DNA from: Streptosporangium nondiastaticum
GTDB lineage: Bacteria > Actinomycetota > Actinomycetes > Streptomycetales > Streptomycetaceae
Reading direction: 5' to 3'
NCBI RefSeq assembly: GCF_003011965.1
Contig: NZ_PXWG01000053.1
Location: forward strand, 1-41,195
DNA length: 41,195 nucleotides
Made by a program: the position numbers and the translations under genes. How positions within the stretch are numbered: the first letter of the stretch is position 1; the number at the start of each line of letters is the position of its first letter. This document shows, piece by piece, positions 1 to 8,030 of this stretch. Under the pieces are notes generated by a model. The model ran no database searches. It saw only the letters and a list, made by a program, of their open reading frames with translations, and was not told the origin of the DNA.

Positions 1-31
1 GGTTCCCCGCCACCTGTCCTGGCGGGGAACC
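1..31 (-). terminator. Perfect hairpin downstream of the Uma2 gene
   Basis: Two perfectly complementary 11-base arms (1-11 and 21-31, GGTTCCCCGCC and its complement) flank a 9-base loop. It lies 28 bases beyond the stop of the minus-strand Uma2 gene, where an intrinsic terminator is expected. No clear U-tract follows, which is usual in Streptomyces. It could also serve a gene entering from outside the window. Confidence 0.7.
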
Positions 32-58
32 GGCCCCCCTTCGGGTTCCGTGGCGCTG

Positions 59-652
59 TCAGGTGACAGGGAACGCCGCCGTCATGATCGTGAGGTCAAA
101 CGGCTCCGGAAGATCGACATCCTCGCCGAACTTCCCTGCGTGCAGCACACGGTAGACATCGTCCTTCGGCTCACCGTAGAGGGTGATCGTCGGGCCTCCC
201 GGAGCCCATCGGTCGACCAGCAGATAGAGCGGCACCATCGCCCGGGCGTAACCAGCAGCCTTCTTGATCCGGTCATGGTTTGCGTTGGTCTTCGAGGTGA
301 TCTCGACGATCAGCTCGGCACCTGCCGCCGGAACGAAATTGTCGGACTCCACACGCAGAACAGCCTTGGGTACTACCGCGATATCCGGGATGAAGAGGCC
401 GCTGCGCGAGGGAACGGACGTCCCCAGCGTCTGGTAGATGCCCCAGTCCTCGGGGATCACCTGGTACAGGCGGCGTTGGATGATGTCGGCGATGTCGTTG
501 TGATCGATGGCGGGTGCGGGCGACACGGTGATGATCCCCTCGATGATCTCCACCTTGCAGCCCTCGGGCGCGTCCGTCTCCTGCCAGATACGGACGAGCT
601 CCTCCCACTCGGGGTCGGAACCCGGCGAGTAGTCGAGAGGGAGTGCACTCAT
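59..652 (-). CDS. Uma2 family (DUF820) putative restriction-endonuclease-fold protein
   Basis: A 197-residue protein of the Uma2/DUF820 family, which has a PD-(D/E)xK nuclease fold and is very abundant in Streptomyces and cyanobacteria; its cellular role is unknown. The visible core is FIPDIAVV (Asp90), ELIVEITSKT (Glu117) and a following Lys-rich helix ending in YLLVD, matching the PD...ExxSxxT layout. The ATG at 652 is chosen because AAAGGAG precedes it by about 6 bases; an in-frame upstream start would add an unconserved tail inside a terminator hairpin. It lies downstream of deoA in the same orientation but behind a strong hairpin, so it probably has its own weak promoter or relies on read-through. 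Family assignment is firm; actual nuclease activity is unproven. Confidence 0.85.
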   Translation of the reverse strand: MSALPLDYSPGSDPEWEELVRIWQETDAPEGCKVEIIEGIITVSPAPAIDHNDIADIIQRRLYQVIPEDWGIYQTLGTSVPSRSGLFIPDIAVVPKAVLRVESDNFVPAAGAELIVEITSKTNANHDRIKKAAGYARAMVPLYLLVDRWAPGGPTITLYGEPKDDVYRVLHAGKFGEDVDLPEPFDLTIMTAAFPVT

Positions 653-694
653 GGCGGTCTCCTTTTGTCGGAACATCACCGAGCCCAGCATGCC

Positions 695-728
695 GAACGG
701 GACCGGCGGAGGTCCACCGGTCCCGTTC
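695..728 (-). terminator. Strong hairpin after deoA
   Basis: Perfect 12-base arms (695-706, GAACGGGACCGG, with 717-728) enclose a 10-base loop 26 bases past the deoA stop. It probably ends the nucleoside uptake/salvage transcript. It also lies in the leader of the Uma2 gene. Confidence 0.8.
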
Positions 729-754
729 ACCCGTACGAGTAAGACAGCTGGCGC

Positions 755-2032
755 TTACGCGATCCGGTCCAGCACGATCGGGTTCGCCGTGAAGTCCGTG
801 CCCTCGGGGGCGATCTCCACGCCGCCCTCCAGGGCCTTCAGCGCGTAGTCGAACTTCTCGGGGGTGTCCGTGTGGAGGGTCATGAGGGGCTGGCCCTCGG
901 TGACCTTCTCGCCCGGCTTGGCGTGCATCTCGATGCCCGCGCCGAACTGCACCGGGTCCTCCTTGCGCGCGCGGCCCGCGCCGAGGCGCCAGGCGGAGAC
1001 GCCGACGGCGTAGGCGTCGAGCTTGGTGAGGACGCCGGACGCGGACGCGGTCACCACGTGCTGCTCGCGGGCGACCGGGAGCGCCGCGTCGGGGTCGCCG
1101 CCCTGGGCCTGGATCATGCGGCGCCAGTGGTCCATGGCGGTGCCGTCGCGCAGGGCCTTGGCCGGGTCGGCGTCCTTGATGCCGGCCGCGTCGAGCATCT
1201 CGCGGGCCAGGGCGATGGTGAGCTCGACGACGTCGGCCGGGCCGCCGCCGGCGAGGACCTCGACGGACTCGCGGACCTCGAGGGCGTTGCCGGCGGTGAG
1301 GCCGAGCGGGGTGGACATGTCCGTCAGGAGGGCCACGGTCTTGACGCCGTGGTCGGTGCCCAGGCCCACCATCGTGGACGCCAGCTCGCGCGCGTCCTCG
1401 ATGTTCTTCATGAAGGCGCCGGAGCCGACCTTCACGTCGAGGACGAGCGAGCCCGTACCCTCGGCGATCTTCTTCGACATGATGGAGGACGCGATCAGCG
1501 GGATCGCCTCGACCGTGCCGGTGACGTCGCGCAGGGCGTAGAGCTTCTTGTCGGCCGGGGCGAGGCCGTCGCCCGCGGCGCAGATGACGGAGCCGACGTT
1601 GCGCAGGACGTCCATCATCTCGTCGTTCGAGAGCAGCGCGCGCCAGCCGGGGATGGACTCCAGCTTGTCCAGCGTGCCGCCGGTGTGGCCGAGGCCGCGG
1701 CCGGACAGCTGCGGGACGGCCGCGCCGCACGCCGCGACGAGGGGCGCCAGCGGCAGCGTGATCTTGTCGCCGACGCCGCCCGTGGAGTGCTTGTCCGAGG
1801 TCGGGACGGGCAGCGAGGAGAAGTCCATGCGCTCGCCGGACTTGATCATCGCGGCGGTCCAGCGGGCGATCTCCGCACGGTCCATGCCGTTGAGGAGGAT
1901 GGCCATCGCGAGCGCGGACATCTGCTCGTCGGCGACCTCACCGCGCGTGTACGCGTCGATGATCCAGTCGATCTGCTCGTCGGTCAGACGACCGCGGTCG
2001 CGCTTGGCGCGGATCACGGAAATGGCGTCCAT
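755..2032 (-). CDS. deoA: Thymidine phosphorylase (DeoA)
   Basis: A 425-residue pyrimidine nucleoside phosphorylase that splits thymidine or deoxyuridine with phosphate, yielding the base and deoxyribose-1-phosphate. The family hallmark DKHSTGGVGDK, the phosphate-loop region SGRGLGHTGGTLDKLESIPG and a C-terminal biotinyl-like domain (PEKFDYALKALEGG) are all visible. The start MDAISVIRAKRDRG matches the usual N-terminus. AAGGA lies about 10 bases upstream, and a GTG two codons earlier has a tighter spacing and cannot be excluded. It is the last gene of the nucleoside block, 104 bases after cdd, with two hairpins in that gap that may lower its expression. With the BmpA-type ABC importer it forms an uptake-and-salvage route. 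Confidence 0.96.
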   Translation of the reverse strand: MDAISVIRAKRDRGRLTDEQIDWIIDAYTRGEVADEQMSALAMAILLNGMDRAEIARWTAAMIKSGERMDFSSLPVPTSDKHSTGGVGDKITLPLAPLVAACGAAVPQLSGRGLGHTGGTLDKLESIPGWRALLSNDEMMDVLRNVGSVICAAGDGLAPADKKLYALRDVTGTVEAIPLIASSIMSKKIAEGTGSLVLDVKVGSGAFMKNIEDARELASTMVGLGTDHGVKTVALLTDMSTPLGLTAGNALEVRESVEVLAGGGPADVVELTIALAREMLDAAGIKDADPAKALRDGTAMDHWRRMIQAQGGDPDAALPVAREQHVVTASASGVLTKLDAYAVGVSAWRLGAGRARKEDPVQFGAGIEMHAKPGEKVTEGQPLMTLHTDTPEKFDYALKALEGGVEIAPEGTDFTANPIVLDRIA

Positions 2033-2066
2033 CAGCACATTTTCCTTAAGTTCGTAGTCCTCAGGT

Positions 2067-2121
2067 CTTTCCGGGGCCGGAAAGTGACCCGGAGGGGCTG
2101 CTGCAAGAGCAACCCCTCCGG
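2067..2121 (-). terminator. Two hairpins between cdd and deoA (attenuator or partial terminator)
   Basis: The 104-base gap holds an 8-base-arm palindrome (2067-2084, arms CTTTCCGG/CCGGAAAG) and a 14-base-arm stem with one mismatch (2089-2102 with 2108-2121, 5-base loop). Both precede the deoA ribosome-binding site on the transcript. They may partly terminate transcription or stabilise the upstream mRNA. Confidence 0.6.
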
Positions 2122-2136
2122 CGCTTAGGGACATCT

Positions 2137-2532
2137 TTAACGATTCAGGTCAGCGGGCCCAAACGCATCGGGCAGGAGCTCCGCCAACGGGCGGATGCCG
2201 GTCGCCGTGTCGACGGCCAGCTCCGGGCCGCCGTGCTCCCACAGCAGCTGCCGGCAGCGCCCGCAGGGCATGAGCACGTTGCCGTGCCGGTCGCAGCAGG
2301 TGAAGGCCACGAGCCGGCCGCCGCCGGAGGCGACGAGCTCCGAGACGAGGCCGCACTCGGCGCACAGGGCGACGCCGTAGGCGGCGTTCTCCACGTTGCA
2401 GCCGCTGACGATGCGGCCGTCGTCGACGAGGGCCGCCGAGCCGACGGGGAAGCCGGAGTACGGGGCGTAGGCCCGGGACATCGCGTCCCGGGCCTTCCCG
2501 CGCAGCTCCTCCCAGTTGGGGGAAGAGGTCAC
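2137..2532 (-). CDS. cdd: Cytidine deaminase
   Basis: A 131-residue cytidine/deoxycytidine deaminase converting cytidine to uridine in pyrimidine salvage. The zinc site is complete: CAEC carries the first cysteine and the proton-shuttling glutamate, and PCGRC gives the other two cysteines. The N-terminal AYAPYSGFPVGSA and NVENAAYG segments bind the nucleoside. The GTG start at 2532 overlaps the permease stop by four bases (GTGA), implying translational coupling. Length matches the tetrameric one-domain class. Its place between the nucleoside importer and thymidine phosphorylase supports use of imported pyrimidine nucleosides. Confidence 0.96.
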   Translation of the reverse strand: MTSSPNWEELRGKARDAMSRAYAPYSGFPVGSAALVDDGRIVSGCNVENAAYGVALCAECGLVSELVASGGGRLVAFTCCDRHGNVLMPCGRCRQLLWEHGGPELAVDTATGIRPLAELLPDAFGPADLNR

Positions 2533-3821
2533 TTTCCTTGGCCCTTCCGGTAGGGCTTGCCGTTCGCCTTGGGCATCCGCAGGCGCTGCGAGGACACCGA
2601 CAGGACGAGCAGCGTCGCCACGTACGGGGTCGCCACGACGAGCTCCAGCGGCACGGTGTCGGTCGTGACGTACCAGACGACCAGCAGGGCGCCGATCACA
2701 CCGGCGATGGCCGCGGCCCGCATCTTGCCGGCCTTCAGGCGCCACGCGGCGAAGCCGACCAGCAGCACGGCCAGGAGCAGCAGCAGCGCGTGGACGGTCG
2801 GGCCGCCGGAGCGCAGCTGGAGGCTGTCCATGAAGCCGAACAGGCCGGCGCTCATGGCCACGCCGCCCGGCCGCCAGTTGCCGGAGATCATGGTCGCGAG
2901 ACCGATGTAGCCGCGGCCGGCGGTCTGGCCGTCGGAGTACATGTGCGTGCCGATGGCGAGGAACGCGCCGCCGAGGCCCGCGAGGGCGCCGGAGACGACC
3001 ACGGCCGCGTACTTGTACGTGTAGACGTTGACGCCGAGGGACTCGGCGGCCACCGGGCTCTCGCCGCAGGAGCGCAGGCGCAGGCCGAAGGCGGAGCGCC
3101 ACAGCACGTAGAAGGTGCCGGCGAAGAGCAGCACGGCGACGATCGTCAGCCAGGAGACGTCGGTGACCAGGCCGCGGACGATGCCGGCGAGGTCGGAGAC
3201 GAGGAACCAGTGGTGCTTCTCCACGGTGCCGAGCCAGTCGGACAGGCCCGGGATGGAGAAGTTCGGCATGTCGGCCATGACGGGCGACTGCTTGTCGTTG
3301 CCGCCCGCCTGCTGGGCCGCGCTGCCCTCCGCGCCGAACAGCAGCTTGGCGAAGTACTGCGTGACGCCGAGGGCCAGGATGTTCATGGCCACACCGGAGA
3401 TGATCTGGTCGACGCCGAAGGTGACGGTGGCGACCGCGTGCACGAGGCCGCCGACCGCGCCGCCGATGACGCCGGCGAGCGCCGCGGCCCACGGGCCGTG
3501 CTGCCAGCCGATCCAGCCGGCGCAGAAGGTGCCGAGCATCATCATGCCTTCGAGGCCGATGTTGACGACGCCCGCGCGCTCGGCCCACAGCCCGCCGAGA
3601 CCGGCCAGGCCGATCGGCACGGCGGCGGCGAGAGCGGAGCTGTACTGACCGGAGGAGGTCAGGTCATTGGCGTCCGTGATCATCCGCAGGACGGAGAGCA
3701 GGAGCAGGGCCCCCGCGATGATCAGCAGGACGACGGGGTAGGAGAGCTTGCGCCCGCCCTTGCTGTCCTTGTTCTTGCCGCTCAGCCGGTCGGCGAGGGC
3801 GGCGGTGAAGGTCGTACTCAC
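2529..3821 (-). CDS. Nucleoside ABC transporter permease, second subunit (NupQ-like)
   Basis: A 430-residue integral membrane permease of the BPD_transp_2 (LivH/RbsC-like) family. After a charged cytoplasmic N-terminus it has about ten hydrophobic segments. The conserved run GLGGLWAERAGVVNIGLEGMM is typical of BmpA-associated permeases such as NupQ and YufQ. A loop around residues 165-185, rich in Ala, Gly and Gln, separates two membrane segments. The ATG overlaps the preceding permease stop by four bases, and its own stop overlaps cdd, so translation is coupled along the operon. It would pair with the 3818-4924 permease to form the channel; nucleosides are inferred as substrate from the linked cdd and deoA. 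Confidence 0.92.
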   Translation of the reverse strand: MSTTFTAALADRLSGKNKDSKGGRKLSYPVVLLIIAGALLLLSVLRMITDANDLTSSGQYSSALAAAVPIGLAGLGGLWAERAGVVNIGLEGMMMLGTFCAGWIGWQHGPWAAALAGVIGGAVGGLVHAVATVTFGVDQIISGVAMNILALGVTQYFAKLLFGAEGSAAQQAGGNDKQSPVMADMPNFSIPGLSDWLGTVEKHHWFLVSDLAGIVRGLVTDVSWLTIVAVLLFAGTFYVLWRSAFGLRLRSCGESPVAAESLGVNVYTYKYAAVVVSGALAGLGGAFLAIGTHMYSDGQTAGRGYIGLATMISGNWRPGGVAMSAGLFGFMDSLQLRSGGPTVHALLLLLAVLLVGFAAWRLKAGKMRAAAIAGVIGALLVVWYVTTDTVPLELVVATPYVATLLVLSVSSQRLRMPKANGKPYRKGQGK

Positions 3822-4924
3822 GCGGAAACCTCCGCCTTCTCGCTCTTACGGGCCTGGGCGGCGAGCTCCTCGCCGACCTTGCGCTGCTGCATCTTGAGGC
3901 CGTACCGGCGCACGAGCTCATAGGCGATGACGACGCACAGGACGATGACGCCCTGGATGACTCCGACGATCTCCTGGGCGTAGCCCTCGAACTCCAGCTG
4001 GGTGCCGGTGCGGTCCAGGAAGCCCCAGAGCAGGGCGCCGGCCACCATGCCGATGGGGTGGTTGCGGCCCAGGAGCGCGATGGCGATGCCGGTGAAGCCG
4101 ATGCCGGCGGGGAAGTCGGTGCCGTAGTTGTACGAGACGCCGAGCAGGGTCGGCATGCCGACGAGGCCGGCCATGGCGCCGGAGAGCAGCATGGCGGTGA
4201 TCACCATGCGCTTGACGCTCACGCCGGAGGCGTGGGCGGCGGACTCGGACTGGCCCACGGTGCGCAGGTCGAAGCCGAAGCGGGTGCGGCCGAGCACGAA
4301 CCAGTAGGCGAAGCCGGCGAGCACGGCGATGATCACGAAGCCGTAGATCGGCTTGGGCGTGGTCGGGATCTCGAAGAAGTGCGCCGAGTCGGGCAGGTAG
4401 GGCGTGTGAACGAGGTTGCCCTCCTTCACCGCGAGCCGGCCGTCCTTCAGGAAGTAGGCGATGACCGAGGCGCCGATGGCGTTCAGCATGATCGTGCTGA
4501 TCACCTCGCTGACGCCGCGGGTGGTCTTCAGCAGACCGGCGATGCCCGACCAGAGGGCGCCCACCAGCATCGCGACGATGATGATGACCGGGATCTGGAT
4601 GATGCCCGGCAGCGTGAGCGCGCCGCCGACGGCGGCGGCGAAGAAGGCCGCGATGCGGTACTGGCCGTCGACGCCGATGTTGAACAGGTTCATCCGGAAG
4701 CCGATGGCGACGGCCAGCGCGGACAGGTAGTACGGGGTGGCCTTGTTGATGATCCAGACCTGGCTGTCGGCCTTCGAGCCGAAGTCGATCATCACCTCGT
4801 AGGCGTGGAACGGGTCCTTGCCGGTGGCGGCGATGATGATCGAGGTGATCGCCATGGCGGCCACGATGGCCAGGAGCGGGGCGGCGATGCCCAGGATCAC
4901 CTTGTTCTTGTCGAACTTCTTCAC
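3818..4924 (-). CDS. Nucleoside ABC transporter permease, first subunit (NupP-like)
   Basis: A 368-residue polytopic permease of the BPD_transp_2 family. It begins MKKFDKNKVILGIAAPLLA, with a large extracytoplasmic loop after the first helix, and carries the family segment AVAIGFRMNLFNIGVDGQY, which corresponds to the NIG(V/L)xGQ signature near the ATPase-coupling region. It is the partner of the 2529-3821 permease. Its ATG overlaps the ATPase stop (ATGA, 4921-4924) and its stop overlaps the next permease (3818-3821). The nucleoside assignment comes from the BmpA-type lipoprotein and the salvage enzymes in the same run of genes. Confidence 0.92.
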   Translation of the reverse strand: MKKFDKNKVILGIAAPLLAIVAAMAITSIIIAATGKDPFHAYEVMIDFGSKADSQVWIINKATPYYLSALAVAIGFRMNLFNIGVDGQYRIAAFFAAAVGGALTLPGIIQIPVIIIVAMLVGALWSGIAGLLKTTRGVSEVISTIMLNAIGASVIAYFLKDGRLAVKEGNLVHTPYLPDSAHFFEIPTTPKPIYGFVIIAVLAGFAYWFVLGRTRFGFDLRTVGQSESAAHASGVSVKRMVITAMLLSGAMAGLVGMPTLLGVSYNYGTDFPAGIGFTGIAIALLGRNHPIGMVAGALLWGFLDRTGTQLEFEGYAQEIVGVIQGVIVLCVVIAYELVRRYGLKMQQRKVGEELAAQARKSEKAEVSA

Positions 4925-6675
4925 TTCTCGTCACCCTCCCCCGCGGTGTCGTCGCCCTTGGCGCTCTCTTCACCGGAGGCGTTCTTCTTGCCCTTGGCGG
5001 TGTCTTCGCCGGAGGCGGTCTCCTCGCCGGAGGCGGCTCCGCCTTCGGCGGACTCCTCGCCCTTGGCGGTCTCCCCGCCGGAGGCGGTCTCCGCAGTCTC
5101 TTCGGTCTCCTCGGTGTGTTCGAGGTGGCCGGTTGCGGCGCCGGTCATGGCCGAGCCCAACTCCTCCGGGGTGATCGTGGCGGGGTCGGCGTCGGCGACC
5201 AGGCGGCCGCGGAACATCACCCGCAGGGTGTCGGAGAGCCCGATCAGCTCGTCCAGGTCGGCGGAGATCAGCAGCACCGCCAGGCCCTCGCGGCGCGCCT
5301 CGCGGATCTGGTCCCAGATCTGCGCCTGCGCGCCGACGTCCACGCCCCGGGTGGGGTGCGCGGCGATGAGGAGCTTGGGCGCGTGGCTCATCTCGCGGCC
5401 GACGATCAGCTTCTGCTGGTTGCCGCCGGACAGGGAGGCCGCGGTGACCTCGATGCCGGGCGTGCGCACGTCGTACTCGCGCACGATGCGCTCGGTGTCG
5501 GTGCGGGCGGCCTTGTTGTCGAGGAGGCCGCGCTTGTTGTTGGGCTTCTCGGTGACGTGGCCGAGGATGCGGTTCTCCCACAGCGGGGCTTCCAGCAGCA
5601 GGCCGTGCCGGTGGCGGTCCTCGGGGACGTAGCCGATGCCGTCCTCGCGCCGCTTGCGGGTCGGCGCGTGGCTGATGTCGGTGCCGTCGAGGACGATCGT
5701 GCCGCCGTCGGGGTCGCGCATGCCCATGATGGCCTCGACGAGCTCCGCCTGGCCGTTGCCCTCCACACCGGCGATGCCGAGGACCTCGCCCTTGTGGATG
5801 GTCAGGGAGATGCCGTCGAGGACCGCGCGGACGACGCCGTCGGGGTCGGTCGCCGACAGGTGCAGCCCGTCCACCTTCAGCATCTCGACGTCGGTGACCG
5901 TCGACTCGCGGGTCTCCGGCGAGGGCAGCTCGCTGCCGACCATCAGCTCGGCGAGCTGCTTGGGGGTGGTCTCGCTGGGGACCGCGGTGCCGACGGTGGT
6001 GCCGCGCCGGATGACGGTGATGTCGTCGGCGACGGACAGCACCTCGCCGAGCTTGTGCGAGATGAAGATGACCGTGAGGCCCTCGGACTTGAGCTCGCGC
6101 AGGTTGCCGAAGAGCGCGTCGACCTCCTGCGGGACCAGGACGGCGGTCGGCTCGTCGAGGATCAGCGTGCGGGCGCCGCGGTAGAGGACCTTGAGGATCT
6201 CCACGCGCTGGCGGTCGGCGACGCCGAGGTCCTCGACGAGGGCGTCGGGGCGGACGGCCAGGCCGTACGCGTCGGAGATCTCCTTGATCTTCGCGCGGGC
6301 CTTGCCGCCGATGCCGTGCAGCTTCTCGGCGCCCAGGACGACGTTCTCCAGGACGGTGAGGTTGTCGGCGAGCATGAAGTGCTGGTGCACCATGCCGATG
6401 CCGCGCGCGATGGCGTCGCCCGGGCTGTGCAGGGTGACCTGCTCGCCGTCGAGCGTGATCGTGCCCTCGTCCGGCTTCTGCATGCCGTAGAGGATCTTCA
6501 TCAGGGTCGACTTGCCGGCCCCGTTCTCGCCGCAGAGGGCGTGGACGGTGCCGCGGCGGACCGTGAGGCGGATGTCGTGGTTGGCCACGACACCGGGGAA
6601 CCGCTTGGTGATGCCCTCGAGTTCTACTGCGGGGGCCTGCGTACCTTCGGCTTCGGTACTGGTGGACGCTTTGAT
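4921..6675 (-). CDS. Nucleoside ABC transporter ATP-binding protein (NupO-like) with probable ATC start and repetitive acidic tail
   Basis: A double-NBD ATPase (584 residues) energising the two permeases downstream. The first domain has Walker A GENGAGKST (residues 49-57), signature LGVADRQRVEI and Walker B TLILDEPTAVL. The second has the degenerate GVEGNGQAE typical of this family, signature LSGGNQQKL and AAHPTRGVDV. The conserved N-terminal strand VELEGITKRFPGVVANHDI lies upstream of the first in-frame GTG (6588). No ATG, GTG, TTG or CTG exists in frame between that strand and the upstream stop. An ATC at 6675, preceded by GAGGAG at 8 bases, is the only sensible start. About 60 C-terminal residues form a Glu/Ala/Gly/Lys-rich repeat tail not typical of the family. 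The function call is strong; the start is inferred. Confidence 0.9.
   Translation of the reverse strand: MKASTSTEAEGTQAPAVELEGITKRFPGVVANHDIRLTVRRGTVHALCGENGAGKSTLMKILYGMQKPDEGTITLDGEQVTLHSPGDAIARGIGMVHQHFMLADNLTVLENVVLGAEKLHGIGGKARAKIKEISDAYGLAVRPDALVEDLGVADRQRVEILKVLYRGARTLILDEPTAVLVPQEVDALFGNLRELKSEGLTVIFISHKLGEVLSVADDITVIRRGTTVGTAVPSETTPKQLAELMVGSELPSPETRESTVTDVEMLKVDGLHLSATDPDGVVRAVLDGISLTIHKGEVLGIAGVEGNGQAELVEAIMGMRDPDGGTIVLDGTDISHAPTRKRREDGIGYVPEDRHRHGLLLEAPLWENRILGHVTEKPNNKRGLLDNKAARTDTERIVREYDVRTPGIEVTAASLSGGNQQKLIVGREMSHAPKLLIAAHPTRGVDVGAQAQIWDQIREARREGLAVLLISADLDELIGLSDTLRVMFRGRLVADADPATITPEELGSAMTGAATGHLEHTEETEETAETASGGETAKGEESAEGGAASGEETASGEDTAKGKKNASGEESAKGDDTAGEGDEK
4955..5108. 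repeat. Degenerate repeats encoding the acidic C-terminal tail of the ABC ATPase
   Basis: Units resembling GCCGGAGGCGGTCT and CCCTTGGCGG recur through this stretch. The 31-base segments 4991-5021 and 5060-5090 are nearly identical. They encode alternating (T/S)ASGEE and TAKGE(E/D) motifs. The repeats are in frame, consistent with expansion by slippage or unequal crossing-over inside the gene. Confidence 0.75.
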
Positions 6676-6762
6676 GGCGCACTCTCCTCGGGGAAGGGAG
6701 CGGGAGGAAGAAGCGGAACCGCCCGGGCGGGGACCGGGTCGAGCTCCGTTGGGGCGGGGGCG

Positions 6763-6800
6763 ACGCTACACGCGTCAATGGCACGCTACGCGCGTAGCGT
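6763..6800. promoter_or_regulatory. Putative operator: perfect 18-bp palindrome and an imperfect copy
   Basis: Positions 6783-6800 read ACGCTACGCGCGTAGCGT, a perfect 18-base palindrome. Twenty bases away (6763-6776) is an imperfect copy starting with the same ACGCTAC. Both lie 80-130 bases upstream of the ATPase start, and a related core (ACGCGCGTA) lies in the lipoprotein leader at 8033-8041. The 20-base phasing suggests a repressor binding the same face of the DNA. The regulator is not identifiable from the window. Confidence 0.5.
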
Positions 6801-6810
6801 TGGCCGCAGT

Positions 6811-6941
6811 GCCCCCGGCCGGGGGCCGGGGGCGTGTGTACGGGCCCGGCGGAGAGGTCCTCTCTCGCGCCGGGCCCGAGGGGCCTTGCGGGTCCGGCCG
6901 GTCACGCGGACCGGCCGGAAGGCGCCGGTCAGGCGACCGGC
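6811..6941 (-). terminator. Series of four hairpins between the lipoprotein and ABC ATPase genes
   Basis: Right after the lipoprotein stop come four GC-rich stems: 6924-6930/6935-6941 (7 bp, 4-base loop), 6894-6902/6910-6918 (9 bp), 6841-6850/6869-6878 (10 bp) and 6811-6820/6824-6833 (10 bp, 3-base loop). Such a stack would terminate most transcripts or protect the lipoprotein mRNA, giving a large excess of binding protein over ATPase and permeases, as is usual in ABC import operons. Confidence 0.65.
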
Positions 6942-6947
6942 AGGGGC

Positions 6948-7994
6948 TTACTTGACCGTGGAATTGACCTTGACCTTGCCGTCCACGATGTTCTTCTTCG
7001 CTTCCTCGATCTTCGCCTTGATGTCGTCGATGAAGCCGCCCGAGGTGGCCAGCGAGACGCCGTTGTCCTTGAGCAGGTAGGGGTGCGTGCCGGTGAGCGG
7101 CTTGCCGTCCTTGACGCTCTTGATCATGTCGAAGACCGCCACGTCCACGTTCTTCACGACCGAGGTGAGGATGTGGTCCTTGTACTTCTCCAGACCCGGC
7201 TGCTGGTACTGGTCGGAGTCGACACCGATGGCCCAGGCGTCCTTCTGGCCCGCGACGGCCTCGATGGAGCCGTTGCCGGAGAGGCCGGCCGCCGTGTAGA
7301 TCACGTCGATGCCGCGGTCGAGCATGCCCTTGGCCTTGTCCTTGGCGGCCGCCGGGTCGTTGAAGCCCTTGTCGGTGCTGCCGAGGTACTCGGAGGTGAC
7401 CTCGACCTTCGAGTTGGTCTCCTTGGCGCCCTGCTCGAAGCCCGCCTGGAACTTCTTGATCAGCTCGTTGTCCATACCGCCGATGAAGCCGACCTTGCCG
7501 GTCTTGGACTTCAGCGCGGCGGCGACACCCGCGAGGTAGGAGCCCTCGTGCTCACCGAAGGTGATGCTGTCGACGTTGGCGCCCGGGACGACCGAGTCGA
7601 CAATCGCGAAGTTCGTCTTCGGGAACTCCTTGGCGACCTTCTCGATCGACTTCGCGTAGTTGAAGCCGACGCCGATGACCGGGTTGTAGCCCTTGTCGGC
7701 GAGGGAGCTCAGGCGCTGCTCGCGCTCGGCCTCGGTCTCGCCGTTCTTGGCGGTCATCATCTTGCTCTTGATGCCCAGTTCCTTCTCGGCCTTGTCCAGG
7801 CCGCGAGCGGCGGACTCGTTGAAGGAGTGGTCGTCACGGCCGCCGACGTCGAAGGCGAGACCGACGCCCTGGCCGCTGCCGCCACCGGACTCGGTGGACG
7901 ACTCGCCGCAGGCGGTGAGGGTGAATGCGAGAGCCGCGGTGCTGATGCCCGCGACAGCAATGGTGGATACCCGGCGCACGAGGGGCCCCTTCAC
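6948..7994 (-). CDS. BmpA/Med-type nucleoside-binding lipoprotein
   Basis: A 348-residue substrate-binding lipoprotein of the BMP (PnrA/NupN, PF02608) family, the extracellular receptor of the ABC nucleoside importer encoded next. The signal peptide runs to the lipobox TLTAC with Cys29 as lipidation site, followed by a Ser/Gly-rich linker. The mature domain begins VGLAFDVGGRDDHSFNESA, the characteristic BMP start with the nucleoside-contacting Asp and Phe/Asn residues, and GVDSDQYQQPG is also recognisable. The GTG at 7994 is chosen because AAAGGAGG precedes it by 8 bases; a second GTG five codons later is less well placed. A hairpin stack separates it from the ATPase. Confidence 0.95.
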   Translation of the reverse strand: MKGPLVRRVSTIAVAGISTAALAFTLTACGESSTESGGGSGQGVGLAFDVGGRDDHSFNESAARGLDKAEKELGIKSKMMTAKNGETEAEREQRLSSLADKGYNPVIGVGFNYAKSIEKVAKEFPKTNFAIVDSVVPGANVDSITFGEHEGSYLAGVAAALKSKTGKVGFIGGMDNELIKKFQAGFEQGAKETNSKVEVTSEYLGSTDKGFNDPAAAKDKAKGMLDRGIDVIYTAAGLSGNGSIEAVAGQKDAWAIGVDSDQYQQPGLEKYKDHILTSVVKNVDVAVFDMIKSVKDGKPLTGTHPYLLKDNGVSLATSGGFIDDIKAKIEEAKKNIVDGKVKVNSTVK

Positions 7995-8030
7995 TCGAAG
8001 CGCCTCCTTTGGCGCTGGTCGCCGGAATCG

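Noticed and set aside
6588..6682. Start of the ABC ATPase at the GTG 6588 or at the out-of-frame GTG 6682
   Set aside because: The first would delete the conserved N-terminal strand and A-loop and has no ribosome-binding site; the second is in a different frame and would need a frameshift. ATC with a good Shine-Dalgarno fits better.
4058..7080. Long plus-strand open frames opposite the ABC transporter genes
   Set aside because: They are antisense shadows of strongly conserved minus-strand genes; the amino-acid composition is that of third-position GC bias.
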